From NCBI GenBank assembly GCA_001972305.1, contig BDDD01002952.1, positions 54,894 to 118,893 on the forward strand: a stretch of DNA of 64,000 nt, given 5' to 3'. The stretch's first letter is position 1, and each line of letters starts with the position of its first letter. The DNA comes from Cephalotus follicularis. Taxonomy: Eukaryota > Streptophyta > Magnoliopsida > Oxalidales > Cephalotaceae. A model generated the notes under the pieces. It ran no database searches, had not been told where the DNA came from, and saw only the letters and a list, made by a program, of their open reading frames with translations. A program made the translations under genes and the position numbers. Positions 1 to 11,437 of this stretch are shown in pieces.

Positions 1-857
1 TTGTTGTAGGCGAATTCGATCATGGCCAGTCGAGAATCCCAACCCTTCTTGAAATCCATCACACAGGCTCTCAAAATATCTTCAAGAATTTGGATCGTGC
101 GCTCAGACTGTCCATCAGTCTGAGGATGATACCAAGTACTGAGTCGTAACTCCCTACCCAATGCTGCTTGCAAGCTCTGCCAAAATCTAGAGGTGAACCT
201 GGGATCTCTGTCCGAAACAATACTGCAGGGGACTCAATGCAACCTGACGATCTTGTTCACATACAACAACGCCAACCTCTCCAAGTCATACACCAACCTT
301 ATAGGCAATAAGTGAGCCGACTTGGTCAGTCGATCCACTAAGACCCATATCGTATCGTGTTTCCTCGGCGTCAGGGGAAAGCCCGAGACGAAATCCATAG
401 AAATGTGATCCCATTTCCATTCAAGGATGGGAAGAGACTAGAGAAGACCTGACGGTTTCTACCTCTCGGCCTTCACCCGTTGACAAGTCAGGCACCTCGC
501 CACGAACCTGGAAATCTCCCTCTTCATACCACGCCACCAATACTGAAGCTTAAGGTCACGATACTTATTGGTACTTGCAGGATGCATGGACCAAGCAGAA
601 CAATGTGCTTTATCCAAAATCTCCTTCTTAAGCTCTTCCACATGAGGAACGCATATCGTCTGCCCAAACATCAGAGCACCATCTCCACTAATGTGGAAGT
701 CAGAATGATCCCCTTCTCTGACTTGCTTCATGAGCTTAACCAATCTCCAGTCCCTCTCTTGATCTTCACGGATTTGGCCTACCAAGACAGACCACACAAA
801 AAGAGAAGCTATCATTGCAACTCTGTCCTCGGAATGTAGCTCCACACCCAAGGATCT
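1..857 (-). pseudogene. pol: Integrase (zinc finger and catalytic core) of Gy1, broken
   Basis: The HHCC zinc-binding domain lies at about 459-851: a His pair in HCSAWSMHP, then CLTCQ. The catalytic core follows toward base 1, with the three acidic positions visible in MDF, SDRD and TDGQSE. The domain is interrupted: stops lie just after the zinc finger (near 455 and 438) and another is near 210. The first two read as TAG where CAG is expected. The integrase C-terminus lies outside the window. The nearly identical Gy2 copy carries the same stops. Integrase would insert element cDNA into host DNA, but this copy cannot encode an active enzyme. Confidence 0.9.
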
Positions 858-2123
858 TAACTATTCCAGTGACGGTAAATAGATCAACATCACATGCGTA
901 AGGGGAAGAGAAGACTTCCTGGTCAGTGCATCGGCTACCACGTTAGGCTTGCCTGGGTGATACTCAATGGTGCAATCATAATCCTTAATATAATAAATCC
1001 ACCTCTGCTGCTGCATAATGATATGCTGCTGGGAAAACAAATACTCAGGCTCGGGTGGTCGGTAAAGATCTGACAAACCTCTACATAAAGATAATGGCGC
1101 CAAATCTTCAACGCAAAGACCATGGCTGCTAACACCAAATCATGAGTAGGGTAATTATGCTCAGGGGCCTTCAACTGCCGAGAAGCATAAGCTATCACCT
1201 TCCCTTCTTGCATTAGCACGCAACCAAGCCCTTGCTAAGAAGCGTCATTAAAAACAATAAATCCAACCCTGGAGAAGGAAGAACCAACACTGGAGTTGAC
1301 GTCAACTTGTGCTTCAACTCTGTGAAACTCTTCTCACAAGCATCCAACCAAGCAAACTTCACTACCTTCCTTGTCAAATTTGATAGAGGAGTGGCTATAA
1401 AGGAAAACCCTCGATGAACCTTCTATAATAGCCAGCAAGACCAGGAAAAATACGAACCTCAGACATGTTCCTCGGTCGTTACCACGCCAAAACATATTCC
1501 ACCTTCCTCAGATCAACTTCGGTCCCCTGGCCCGAGATCACATGGCCCAAAAAGACTACCTTGTCCAACCAAAACTCACACTTGCCGGACTTAGCATAAA
1601 GCTTATGGTCGCACAATGTCTGCAACATGATCCTCAATTGTTAGCCATGCTCGGCCACATTCCGAGAATACACCATAACGTCATCTATGAACACCACCAC
1701 AAAGGTGTCAAGATAGGGTTGGAACACTCAATTCATCATCTCCATGAAAGCTACTGGCGCATTGGTCAGACCAAACGGCATAACTAAAAACTCAAAATTT
1801 CCATAACGGGATCTAAAAGCTGCCTTTCGAATGTCCTCTTCCCTTATCCTCAGCTGGTGATAACCCGAGCGAAGATCAATCTTAGAAAACACACTGGCGT
1901 CCTTCAACTGGTCAAACAAGTCATCAATCCGAGGCAACGAATACTTGTTTCTCACAGTGACCTTGTTGAGTTGCTTGTACTCGATACACAACCGCAAAGC
2001 ACCGTCCTTCTTCTTCACAAGGAAACCTGGAGCACCCCAGGGAGAACTACTAGGTCTGACGAAACCTTTTTCCAACAAATCCTCTAACTGAGCCTTCAAC
2101 TCCTTCAACTCTATCAGCGCCAT
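858..2123 (-). pseudogene. pol: Reverse transcriptase and RNase H of Gy1, broken
   Basis: The RT fingers and palm are clear from 2123 leftward: a [17 protein letters not shown] stretch, [14 protein letters not shown] and [10 protein letters not shown]. The catalytic FIDD lies at about 1683-1694. Between them an in-frame TGA follows MEMMN (about 1725), probably a CGA codon changed by C-to-T. RNase H covers about 860-1230 ([19 protein letters not shown], then [16 protein letters not shown]), with a one-base frameshift near 1045 just after FTDH. The identical stop and frameshift recur in Gy2. The RT type is that of chromoviruses. No functional product is expected. Confidence 0.9.
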
Positions 2124-2983
2124 CCGATACGAAGCATGGGATATAGGTGCGTACCAGGGCTCACCTCAATAACAAAATATGTTGACCTCACAAGAGGTAA
2201 CCCTGGTAACTTCTCTAGAAACATGTCAGAGAAATCACAAGCCACTGGAATACTCCCCACCTCTATGATAGACACTCTCGTGTCTATCACATGAGCCAAG
2301 AACCCTTGTCCGCCTTTGTGCAAGATCTTCCTTGCGGACATAACTGAGATCACCTTGATCGGCACCAAACGTTGTTCACACGCTAACTCCACAAGAGAAC
2401 CATCTGTCAAGGGAAAAGAAACAACTCTCCGCGAACAATCCACCACAACCTTGTGGGTTGCAAGCCAGTCCATACCAAGGATGGCATCAAAATCCTCGAT
2501 GGGGAAAGGAATAAGGTCCGCTGGGAAGTTTTGCTCACCAACCAAAACATCACAGGCCTTAAGCACCGGACCTACCCGATAGGTCTGCCTTATTGGAACT
2601 GAAACCACTATCTCCTCTTCAAGAGGACTCAACTCCTTTTTCGTATCAATGCAAAATTCATGAGCAACAAAGGATAAAGCGGTTTTGGTATCAAACAAAA
2701 TTGTGGCATCTCTGCCAAGGATAACAACCATACCTATAGCCACGTCTGGAGCTGCGAGGGAATCATCCCTGTTCATAGCATAAACTTCTGCGGTTGCGGC
2801 AGGTCTACCTGTTGGTCTGCTGCTACCAGCTCTGGAGGTACCTGCTTGTGAAGCTGTTGATCCTGTCCTCAGCCCCGCCGATTGTTGTACTTGTTGTCCC
2901 GATCCTCTGCCTGACGGTTGCCTAGCAGGAGCAACTGGTCCAGGCGCGTCTGACAAATGCTGAGCTTGGGTACAATATCTCAT
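2124..2983 (-). pseudogene. pol: Aspartic protease region of Gy1
   Basis: A 289-codon open stretch runs from the gag zinc knuckle through the retropepsin. The flap and second half are well kept (AILGMDWLATHKVVVDCSRR), and a linker leads into RT. The active-site segment reads ILFDTKTALSFVAHEF, where the family normally has Asp-Ser/Thr-Gly. The Gly is replaced by Lys here, so the enzyme is probably inactive even without the downstream stops. The N-terminal 70 residues are Gly, Gln and Ser rich, as in the gag-protease linkers of this group. Gy2 keeps only the part after the active site. Confidence 0.85.
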
Positions 2984-4081
2984 GAAATGCCCAGGTTGAC
3001 CACATGAAAAGCATACCCGGGAATCAGACTTGCAATTTCCAAAGTGAGACTATCCACACTGATGACATCTCGGTGGCTGCGAAGAAGCTACTGCGCTCTG
3101 CTGCGCACCACTGCTTGCCGGAGAAAACACAGGCTATGGAGAAGACATCCCCTAACAATCTGACCTGGTTTGAGAATGATATCCTTTGCCACCAGACCTT
3201 CCAGAGGATCTATTCCTCTGCCTTCCTTGCCCCTTGGAAGCACTCTCACCCTGCTCGGCCTGAGAAGTGGCACGCTTCTGACCTCTTTCTTGCCTTGCCT
3301 TCTGGTCCGCAAGACTCCGTTCAACACGTTTGGCGGCCACCACCAAGTCGCCAAAGACTGTCCATGTGATAAGAGCAGCTAGATGTCTCACCTCGGGCCA
3401 CAAACCCTCCAGGAACTTTTGACATTGCTCTTCCCGGTCTGCCACAAGTGCTAGAGCAAAATGGGATAACTCCATGAAACGATTCTCATACTCAGCCACT
3501 GATGAGTTGCCTTGTCACAAATAGAGGAATTCCCTCCTCTTCTCCTGCACATACGTCAGAGGATAAAAATACTGTTGGAACTCCCATCAGAAGATATCCC
3601 AAGTGATTGCTGCTACGTCGGCATATCTCGCCTTGAGAGCATCCCATCAACGACGAGCATTCCTCTGCATCAAGAAAGATGCAAGACGAAACTGCGAATC
3701 ATCCATGATCCTGATCTGCTCAAAGATCTCCTCAATGCGGTTCAACCATAACTCCGCATCAGCTGGATCCGCCGATCCTTCAAAGGTAGTAGCACCCAAC
3801 CGCTGGATACGCTCAAGCGGTAAGGCCTGAGGTCTAACAACTCCCAAAGCTTGTGCCATGCTCAAAAAGGACTGCATCATATCCGACCGATCATCCGTAC
3901 CAACTGGAGGAGGAACATGCGAAACAGACTACGTTGTTGGAGCAATAGCTGCCATCACTGGCTGAGCTTCCTGTCCTTCCACTACGTGCTAGGCATGAAC
4001 TTCAGGCTCAATGCGTGGTGGAGGAATCACCCTACCTCTACCCCAACCACGTCTTCCAGCAAGACCATGAGGCACCACCAT
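2960..4081 (-). pseudogene. gag: Gag (capsid and nucleocapsid) of Gy1, broken
   Basis: Gag begins near the ATG at 4081, with an Arg/Gly-rich N-terminus (GRRGWGRGR). Capsid follows at 3880-3500, with LGATTFEGSADPADAELWL and the RFMELSHFALALVADR block. A basic tail and one CCHC knuckle (CFSCGQPGHFMRYC, 2972-3013) come next. At least three stops interrupt it, near 3990, 3645 and 3510. The one after NARR sits where these proteins have a Trp pair, consistent with TGG to TGA. The product would have packaged element RNA in cytoplasmic particles. The start is inferred by analogy with the gag of the array at 24961. Confidence 0.85.
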
Positions 4082-4213
4082 GTCCTTCACATACAGGTAA
4101 TGGATTACTAAGTCGTATGGTCTATATGAATGCATGCAATGAACAACCCATGAACCCAAGAAAACTAAGGAATCACACTCTTCCTAGAATTCTCGCAACA
4201 TCAAAACCATGCT

Positions 4214-4224
4214 CTCTGATACCA
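4214..4224 (-). other. Primer-binding site of Gy1 (initiator Met tRNA)
   Basis: The minus strand reads TGGTATCAGAG, complementary to the 3' end of plant initiator tRNA-Met, starting three bases from the LTR edge. It primes minus-strand cDNA synthesis and fixes the element's orientation. The stretch 4082-4213 between it and gag is untranslated leader with no other feature seen. Confidence 0.85.
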
Positions 4225-4227
4225 AAC

Positions 4228-6924
4228 TAACAGGACCCATTCCCAATCCACCAGGGACACGAGCTCTGCCGGGGATGGCATACCTGCCAACAACCCTCCA
4301 AACAAAACCGTCAAACAAAAGCGCCGAACAAACAGCTCTAGGTGTCTAAAACACTAAAGCTCGACCAGAAACGCCAGGGCAGAGGACCATGCAATACAAC
4401 GCAATGTCCAAGAAAGGCCTGAGGACTCAAAGAAACTACTAGGAGACCAAAACACACCGTTTCACTTAAGTCTGAGGAACCCCACATGCTCCTCGCATGT
4501 GTTTAGCCAAACACCAAGGTCTACGAAAAGTAGAGGAGCCAAACGCTACAACTCTTCACCTTGGCAACAAAATCCAAAGCAATTGGTCCTCAACACGAAC
4601 TAGATGTTCGCGAATGCCCAAGGAACCAAACGCCCGAGGACACCCGAATGTCCTGGGACACACCAACGCCAAAAGACGCACCAAGATTCAAGAGCATGCC
4701 ATTCGTCCGAGGACTCACTCAATTCCGAGGACACACACCAAAGGTGCCTAAGGACACACCAAGTCCGAGGACTCACACCAAAGGTTCCAGGCATACCTCA
4801 CGTCAGAGGACTCCAACTAACCTAGTGGTCTGGCTTCTATTTCCTAAGACTAGGGACATGCTCGGCAATGACCATGATGGTCTGACTTCCAGCCGAGGAA
4901 ACCTGCCACGCACCTAGGTAAAATATAAGGTCAATAGAGCCTAACCAATACCTACAAACACAACATATATCCACATCTCACCTATGGAGCTCGGTAAAAA
5001 GGGTCTAAACAACCTAAAACAACAAGCATCAACATGGTAAAGATAAACAAATCTCCATATCATAAAAGATAAACCTTATACACCAATATTCTCCAAAGGT
5101 TCATACACAAGATTTATACAAGGCTTGATCTCACAAAAATACAAGCTAATCCCAAAATGTCCCCATGCATGCAGAATGAACCAGCCGAGCAGGCCAGCGC
5201 GAGAACATGCTCCTCTGCCTACCATGCAAAAGGTTCTACCAGGGAAGAACTTCACCTACTTCCACGTCTGCAAAACAACCTGGGAGGGGATTTGTCCAAA
5301 GACTAATGAGAGGGGAGAGAAAGCATTCCTTAACGTCCAATGACACTAGACGCTGAGCAAAAGGTTATGCCTAACTGGCCAAACAACAGTCCTCATCTCA
5401 CCATTCGAGGATACTCAACCAGGATAAAAAGACAACATGGAGTATATAAAGTAGCAAGGATACATATATTAACAATGCTATGAAACAATAGTATGAGATA
5501 TAGAAGTAAAGTAGGGTGTTCAAACCCAATTTCCCGAGGACCCAAATCAGAGGATCAAAAACTCCAGGGATCAATTGATCAGAGGACTACTGGTACCCAT
5601 CACATTACAAAAACCCACATCGGCCTTTCACCACGACCATTCCATACATCTGCTGGCACCGAGTTTCACAGCAGCAATATCTCAACAGTCCCTGACTGGA
5701 GAAGAAGATCATAGGCTTGCAGGGAGTGCACCTCCTGTCATGTGTCGACATAGAGAGCCACAAGTCTTGGCCTTCCACCAGAGGTGCCGACTGATCAGTG
5801 TCGAACCCAGCCCCTGGGAGGCAAGCAGATCACGAACATCAACTGAGGGGCCAATGAATCACCACAAGGCACCACCCCCATCGGTAATCATGTATGAGAA
5901 CTTCGACTGGAAGGTCAGCGAATCACTGCACATACCATATCTCAACGGGAATCCCATAGAAACATACCATAGGTCAGCACAGTCCCCAATATCCAGTATC
6001 CATACTCAACAACACATGGTATCAAGCAAAAGTTATGACATATATAAACAGGATAAAATAAGGGGAAACATCACCCAGAACCTCAAGCACACCAGCCCGA
6101 AAATCAATATCACTGAATATGTCAAAAACATGAAGAGGAAAACAACTATCAGAATAAGACACCATGGAAGGAAAAATACCCGAGGACAACAATATGCTTA
6201 GGATTCTCACTATTCAACGGAAAAGAAAGGAATGTCCCACTCACCACTTATCCACTCCTCCGCAAACACTTCCTATACGTCGGGGTCAATCATCGGCTCC
6301 TCGGCTATAAGAACAAAGAACATAGACGTAGCATAGTCTGTGACAAAAACAGAGGAAAAACATGTATGCAAACTCAATGCATGATCTCCTCCTCGGATAG
6401 TCGTCCTGACCATCTGCTGCGCTCACATTCCACCATGGAGCACCACGATGACCATCACCATCTCTGCCTTCACCGTAATCGGGAGGTTGGCAGACACATT
6501 GCCAAACGAATAGAGGAAAGAAGATGAAGAAAGGAAGAGCTGACCTCTACGAACTCAAGGTCCACAATCTTGACGCAAAACTCATCTTCGCCAAAGGAAA
6601 ACTTCAGAAGGAAAGAAGAAAGCATAGAGGACTTACAAAATTCTCTCAACTACTCACTTCTGGCACCAACAACAGATACAACGGTACTCTACCTGCTCAA
6701 CATGAGATGGTCGTGCACTTGACAAGATGGGATACAGAATCCCTTACACAACCTGCCACCAACACATGCACACCAACTCCAACGCGCCAAAACGGAGGAA
6801 GCCAAACCAAGCCAATCCAACACCAACCACTTAAGGCCCAAACCAAGCCAAAGGAAAAGAAAAAGAAAAATTTTCCAGGCCCAAAACAACAAGTCCAATA
6901 CAAAATTGGACCTAGGTCGTTACA
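4228..6924 (-). repeat. 5' LTR of Gy1 (2,697 bp)
   Basis: The left edge is next to the primer site (TAACAGGACCC; the first bases have decayed from the expected TG). The right edge is CCTAGGTCGTTACA, matching the LTR end of Gy2 at 15849, which is followed by a polypurine tract. Plus-strand ORFs inside, including one of 208 codons at 5575-6201, have no recognisable domain and are taken as chance. Bases 5470-6924 are repeated in Gy2 at 12432-13114 and 15083-15849. Confidence 0.85.
4600..4815. repeat. Irregular short repeats in the Gy1 LTR
   Basis: Variants of CCGAGGACACACCAA and CCGAGGACTCACACCAA recur about eight times at uneven spacing. The cluster is GC-richer than the rest of the LTR. Its role is unknown. 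Confidence 0.6.
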
Positions 6925-7458
6925 TATACAGCCTAAAAAAATGGCCTGACTTGGGACTCTAACTCTATTGTGATCACGTGAGCCAAACGTGACTAGTCGG
7001 TCTCCTAGGTGACATTATTTAGCACCTACTTTATTAGAGCATTATCACCATGAATACATGGTCTTCACTTGGTCTTGTAATCTTATTGAATCTCTCTTCA
7101 AGCTTGTTTGTATCTCTTCTTAAAATTACATCACTTGTATTACAAAAGAATAAGAATACAAATATAAGGGAGAAGAAATATTTCTACCATAAGAAATATA
7201 AGACAAGAAAAACAACACTGGCGCACATAGACTACCTTATTACAAACCAAATGATCACCATTGTAATAAATACTTTAAAAGACATCTATAAAGAAACCAA
7301 AAGCTAGGCCAAGTCCCAAGTCTACCAACATGCATAAGAAATTCAAAAAATATATCCTCTATATACTCAATGAATTAACATGTTACAATTTAATATTTAA
7401 TGACTTTGAGTCAAGCCACTAGATACTAAATCAAGATTCCATTAAACCACCAATTATA
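6925..7458 (-). other. Leader fragment of element Z, noncoding
   Basis: AT-rich sequence lies between the Gy1 LTR edge and the Z primer site. On the minus strand it directly follows the primer site, as an untranslated leader would. It was cut by the Gy1 insertion, so the coding part of Z is not present here. No ORF in it is convincing. Confidence 0.6.
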
Positions 7459-7471
7459 GGCTCTGATACCA
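7459..7471 (-). other. Primer-binding site of element Z (initiator Met tRNA)
   Basis: The minus strand reads TGGTATCAGAGCC, a 13-base match to the complement of the initiator tRNA-Met 3' end, two bases from the LTR edge. It defines 7474 as the LTR end and sets minus orientation. Confidence 0.85.
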
Positions 7472-8222
7472 CTTGTTGGGAACGCGGGCTCTATTCACTA
7501 TGCGACACTTAGTGCCTGGGGTGAAAAAGAAAAAAAATTCTTTTCTCTGAAATGCGTGAAACCCTTTCACTAAGCCCAAGGATCAATAATTAGCGCTTTA
7601 ATCAAATCAAAGAAACTTCCCAGGAATAGGGTTTCGCTAATCCTAGAATACCCTAGCATAGGTCGCTCCTTAAATTGGTATTAGGGTTACACACAAAAAC
7701 CCCAAAATCAATCCCCCAACCCGAAACCCAAACAACAACACAAAGGCCATAAAGAAGGATATAAGAATTTTATACCTAATTCTTTGCTCCTCCACTTTTG
7801 TGTTTTTCCCTCAAGCTTTAACACAAGGTTTCGCTAACCCTAATCCTTTGGTTTTCTTCATGCTTTGAATCCAAGCTTTTTCCCTAAAAAATCTTGTTAC
7901 CTAAACCACGGCCAGCAACTTTTATGGAAGGTTGAAGGCTATATGTGTTTAGACCTAATCTAGTCTTCAACTCAAGTAAAGATAGAATCCAGTATAGAAA
8001 CTATCACCACCTATAATGAATTTTGGAGGGTGAGAGATGATGTGTGTGTTCTTCTCTTCTTAAGAGCTCCAAGACCTGTCTAAGTTAAATGGTGAAAGAA
8101 GAAGAATTGGTAGAGAAAAAACGAGGAGAAAAGAGAGAGCTTTTTGGACGGGTTGCAAAACTCTTTCGTATCGAGTGATGTTCCAAAAGGTAAAAGTGTG
8201 TTTGACACGATAAGTCAATGAC

Positions 8223-8230
8223 TTTATAGC
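8223..8230 (-). promoter_or_regulatory. Putative TATA box of the Z LTR
   Basis: The minus strand reads GGCTATAAAGTCATTG, followed by a CT-rich leader. The same box is kept in Z-B at about 11675-11681. Confidence 0.45.
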
Positions 8231-8729
8231 CTTATGCCACGCGGCTGATGACTTATCAAAAACAACTCACTAACGCTTATCCTTAAGGAGCAGACTCTGA
8301 TCAATCTGATCAAGGAGGTCCGCAAAAGAGTTCCAAATTATGACTTCGTGAATCGAGCTTCCCTACTCAGCCAAACGAAGTCTGAGCTCCAATCTCTAAA
8401 AACAAGGTCTTCTATTAAGCTCTAAGGTCTAAACTCTACCATAGAGCTCTAACCTCTGGACTCTAAGGTATGCCATATGCGTTTGAGGTCCGCCAATGAC
8501 CCCCTGAGGTCTGCCCTCTACCCCTGAGGTCTGACATCCGCTACGACGTCCGACCACGCCACTTGGTCAGACTTAATCTAAGCCAATCTATAAATGCTCT
8601 CTCAAAAAATAAATACTGGTTGTATTCATCTGTTAAAAAAACAAACAACCATTAGCACGGAACATTCCATTATGGTGATGCTAGAACTCTATCTAGAAGA
8701 AGAGACACAAGTTCAGCAATGAACATGTC

Positions 8730-9760
8730 TGCTAGCAAAGTAGCATCTCCCAGATGCTAATCTCTCAATAAAATGATATGTCTCGCTCACACATCAGCCT
8801 ATTCCAAAATCAGGCGAGACCTGAAAGTCTGGTTGGTCTCCGATTCAGAGATAAATTTCCCAGAACATCCCTAAGTCCTTGTACGACCATCCTAATAGTT
8901 AGAGACTATCAGAGCAGCCCTGGTATGATATCCAATCATCCTCAGATCCGTGAGCCTCCACGTCTAACATCCATTAGTCTGTTAACCGGTACTTTATCCT
9001 GTCATCGGCGTATGTGTCATGTATCCCTTGTCATACTTGGCTCCGACCACACACTAGGGTTTGGATATATGTCACCCCAAGTAAAACTGCAATAACTATA
9101 AATCCTTGTCTGTACTGAAACTAGCGACAGGACATACCTAGAAACACAAACATTTCAAGTATACCTCTGCTTGGCCATGTCTTATAAGTTTACAATGGAC
9201 AAAAGATCTTACAGAGCCGATCACCCTCAACATAGATGTGATGATTACTTGTTGCGTACTCGCCCATGCATCTCAATGCAGAACCCACAAGGCCCAAAGA
9301 AAACCCGTTTGCCAACTCACAGAGCTGGGGAAGGAAAAAATCAACACCAAGCAGTTACTACACAATGCACGCCAGCAGCTCAGGTCTGTGGACACAAAGC
9401 AAGTCAAGTATGGCCTACTAGTCACCTCTAACTATACACTACTAAGACAATAGGAATCCTATTGACATAGGTATTAACTTTCCAAGAAAGGTTTCCTAAG
9501 GTGGGTCTGTTAAGTGTCATGCTCCTCTAGCACACACCCCGTACCAGCTTTAGGGTAAACCCAAATGGCAATGAGAGAGTCCATCTTCCATTAACACCCA
9601 AAAGCAAGCGTAACACGACAAGTATGTCCGGTTCATCAATTGCCCTCTGAAAGAGAATCTACGACTTGGAGCATTTTGTTTGAAGGGAGTAAGGACCTCA
9701 TTCTCATAACCTACTCGACACGAGATCCGACCCTTTATCAACAGGGCACTATATGTGTAT
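8730..9760 (-). repeat. Conserved noncoding block of Z
   Basis: About 1 kb here is closely matched in Z-B (19180-20200). It is clearly but more distantly matched in inverted orientation by two blocks at 34529-35590 and 35902-36960. Examples of shared words on the minus strand are CTCATTGCCA, GGGCCTTGTG and GTGATCGGCTCT. Reading frames are not kept across copies, so I call it noncoding LTR sequence. Why it is so well conserved is unclear. Confidence 0.6.
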
Positions 9761-10244
9761 TAGGTTAACAGGGAGATTAACTGATCCGCAATCATGGTCA
9801 GGGATGTACATATAGAAGAGATGCCATTGTTGAATATAATTTGCACAAGAAACATGAATGGAATTAAGACTGTTATAAATAAAGAGTGTATATATACAAG
9901 CATCCAACCACACTCGTGGCATGCATGGACAATCCCACCTAATAGAAGCATCCTAATTTGTTCTAATTGTTGAATCGGGGGACCAGATTCTTATAAGGAG
10001 GTGAGAATCTAACGACTTGAACCTCACGTACTATGCTTTACCACACACATCTCATATTGTACTGTATTATAATTGACTGCATGATGATATATTGACTGGA
10101 TTGGGGTATTTTATACCTATTGTTATATTGATTGTGTATGCATACATACTTATTGGTAGAGACCTTTTACACTAAGGTTCGGAGAGTGGGGCCGCTGTTG
10201 TTTACAACCACATGTTTTAAGACATTTGAGAACACCCATTCTCT

Positions 10245-10385
10245 TATAAAACTGGCCCCCCTCAATAATAAATATCGCTAATCTATATTCTTCTCCTCCC
10301 TCTCTCCGATTCTCTCCATTTGAGAAGCCCAAGAGCTCCTCCTCGCTTCTCTTTCTTTCTGCCCTTGTTAACCACCTCAATGAGG
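10245..10385 (+). promoter_or_regulatory. Possible plus-strand promoter and leader in Z-A
   Basis: TATAAA at 10245-10250 is followed by a long CT-rich leader. The matching TATAAAA and leader stand in Z-B just before 20835. It resembles the promoter and leader of a plus-oriented LTR, but the ends of such an LTR could not be found. Confidence 0.3.
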
Positions 10386-10388
10386 AAG

Positions 10389-10393
10389 ATTGA
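10389..10393. other. Unoccupied counterpart of the tandem array's target
   Basis: ATTGA here in Z-A corresponds to the 5-bp duplications (TTTGA at 20835-20839, ATTGA at 32759-32763) around the array in Z-B. It is an internal empty-site control. Confidence 0.75.
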
Positions 10394-11437
10394 TAATTGT
10401 TTTTTGGGTAGAGCTATTATATTGAGTCGTCTTCAAGAAGAGCTATTGTACTGAGCCACCTACGAGCAGAGCTATACTTAGTTGAATGCCGCTTGGGGAG
10501 ATCTATGACAACTAAGTAAGTATAATTGATTGTCATTTATCCAATCAAAAAAAATTAGATTCGTTTACCCACATTTTTTGAAGGAACACCTTCCGTGGGT
10601 TAGGCTATCGGTATTGACATTGATATTTATACTGCACTGATTGAAGGTCATATGTTCTATAGGATTGATTGGGTGTCTTCATACACCCCCATTGAGTGTC
10701 TGATAGTTGATTGATAGGGTTGACTGATTAGATCCTATTCCTATACGCCGCTAGGTGACGATGGTATAGGAATAGTAATATCACAATTAACATTCATGCA
10801 TTTACCCTGCATGCATTGATATTGTACATATTGATCAGCATTATTGCGTAAATTGTACATGGCATATTATGCATGGGGAATGTTCTACTTGGCAATTTGG
10901 CTAGCCCATCCTTCAGGATGAGGAGTTGAGATTTTGAGACAGGAAGTTCAGCGGGGAGCAGCGGTCAAGAAGGTTGATAGTCGTAGTTGCATGTGTTTAA
11001 GCTTGTATTGTTATGGATATTGTTACTTTAGATCATGGCATGTATAGATATTGTATTGTAATTTGGATCTAATGTTGTTTTGATTTGGGTCTATAATTAT
11101 TGGGTTTTTCAAACCTGAATAAATCTTAATATGTTGATTATATGTTTAAATTGAAAATGATGATTAAGAGATAAAAGTTGTTTTTATTGCAACTCATAAA
11201 ACTTCCACTCAAAATACAATTGACTTACTTTTGTAAATCAACGTGCTGGTAATTTGTTTACGTGTACAGGAAGCATAGAAAGAACAAGTGGACATTTAGC
11301 TTTATGAAGTCAACGTTCCAAGTCAAATGTGAAGACAAAGTCAACGTACAGAGCTTAAAGGTTAACATGAAGAAGAAAAAGTCATTCCCAAAATCACTCA
11401 GCGACATTTTAAAATTAAGTAGAAGATCAGTATGACA

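Larger units (their letters stand above)
1..6924 (-). mobile_element. Gy1: decayed Ty3/gypsy chromovirus (Tekay/Del-like), 3' end beyond window
   Basis: Reading the minus strand, the order is LTR, initiator-Met primer site, gag, protease, RT, RNase H, integrase, which is the Ty3/gypsy order. The 2.7-kb LTR and the style of gag and RT resemble the Tekay/Del lineage. The near-identical copy Gy2 (15850-19177) carries a chromodomain-type integrase tail that lies beyond base 1 here. All domains contain stops or frameshifts, so no polyprotein can be made. The element entered the leader of an older element whose primer site is at 7459-7471. Its 3' LTR is outside the window, so the target duplication cannot be checked. 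Lineage assignment is by eye. Confidence 0.9.
7474..11437 (-). repeat. Z-A: long LTR-derived repeat of element Z
   Basis: The left edge, TGTTGGGAACGCGGGC, abuts the primer site. On the minus strand a TATA box (8223-8230) and a CT-rich leader lead to the LTR end, so U3 lies to the right. I see no clear CA terminus on the right. The repeat ends near 11437, where a second direct copy (Z-B) starts at the equivalent of about base 7988. The part 10160-11131 looks like a different, plus-oriented LTR piece, and 11132-11420 is a shortened copia-like LTR start. Z-A is therefore probably itself composite. No protein domain is seen. Confidence 0.6.

Noticed and set aside
480-839. 119-codon plus-strand ORF, repeated at 17024-17383
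   Set aside because: Conserved only because it is antisense to the duplicated integrase zinc-finger region.
5575-6201. 208-codon plus-strand ORF
   Set aside because: It lies inside the Gy1 LTR, has no domain, and is broken in the homologous Gy2 LTR by the solo-LTR insertion. Composition explains it.
7459-7471. tRNA gene fragment
   Set aside because: This and the similar sites at 4214, 25087, 30268, 39614 and 58164 are primer-binding sites. They match only the tRNA 3' end and adjoin LTR edges.
8778-9095. Conserved small protein (105 codons) with relatives at 12241, 19201 and, inverted, 35374 and 36729
   Set aside because: Similarity is at the DNA level, the copies start and stop differently, and frames shift by indels. 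Kept only as a noncoding-conservation finding.
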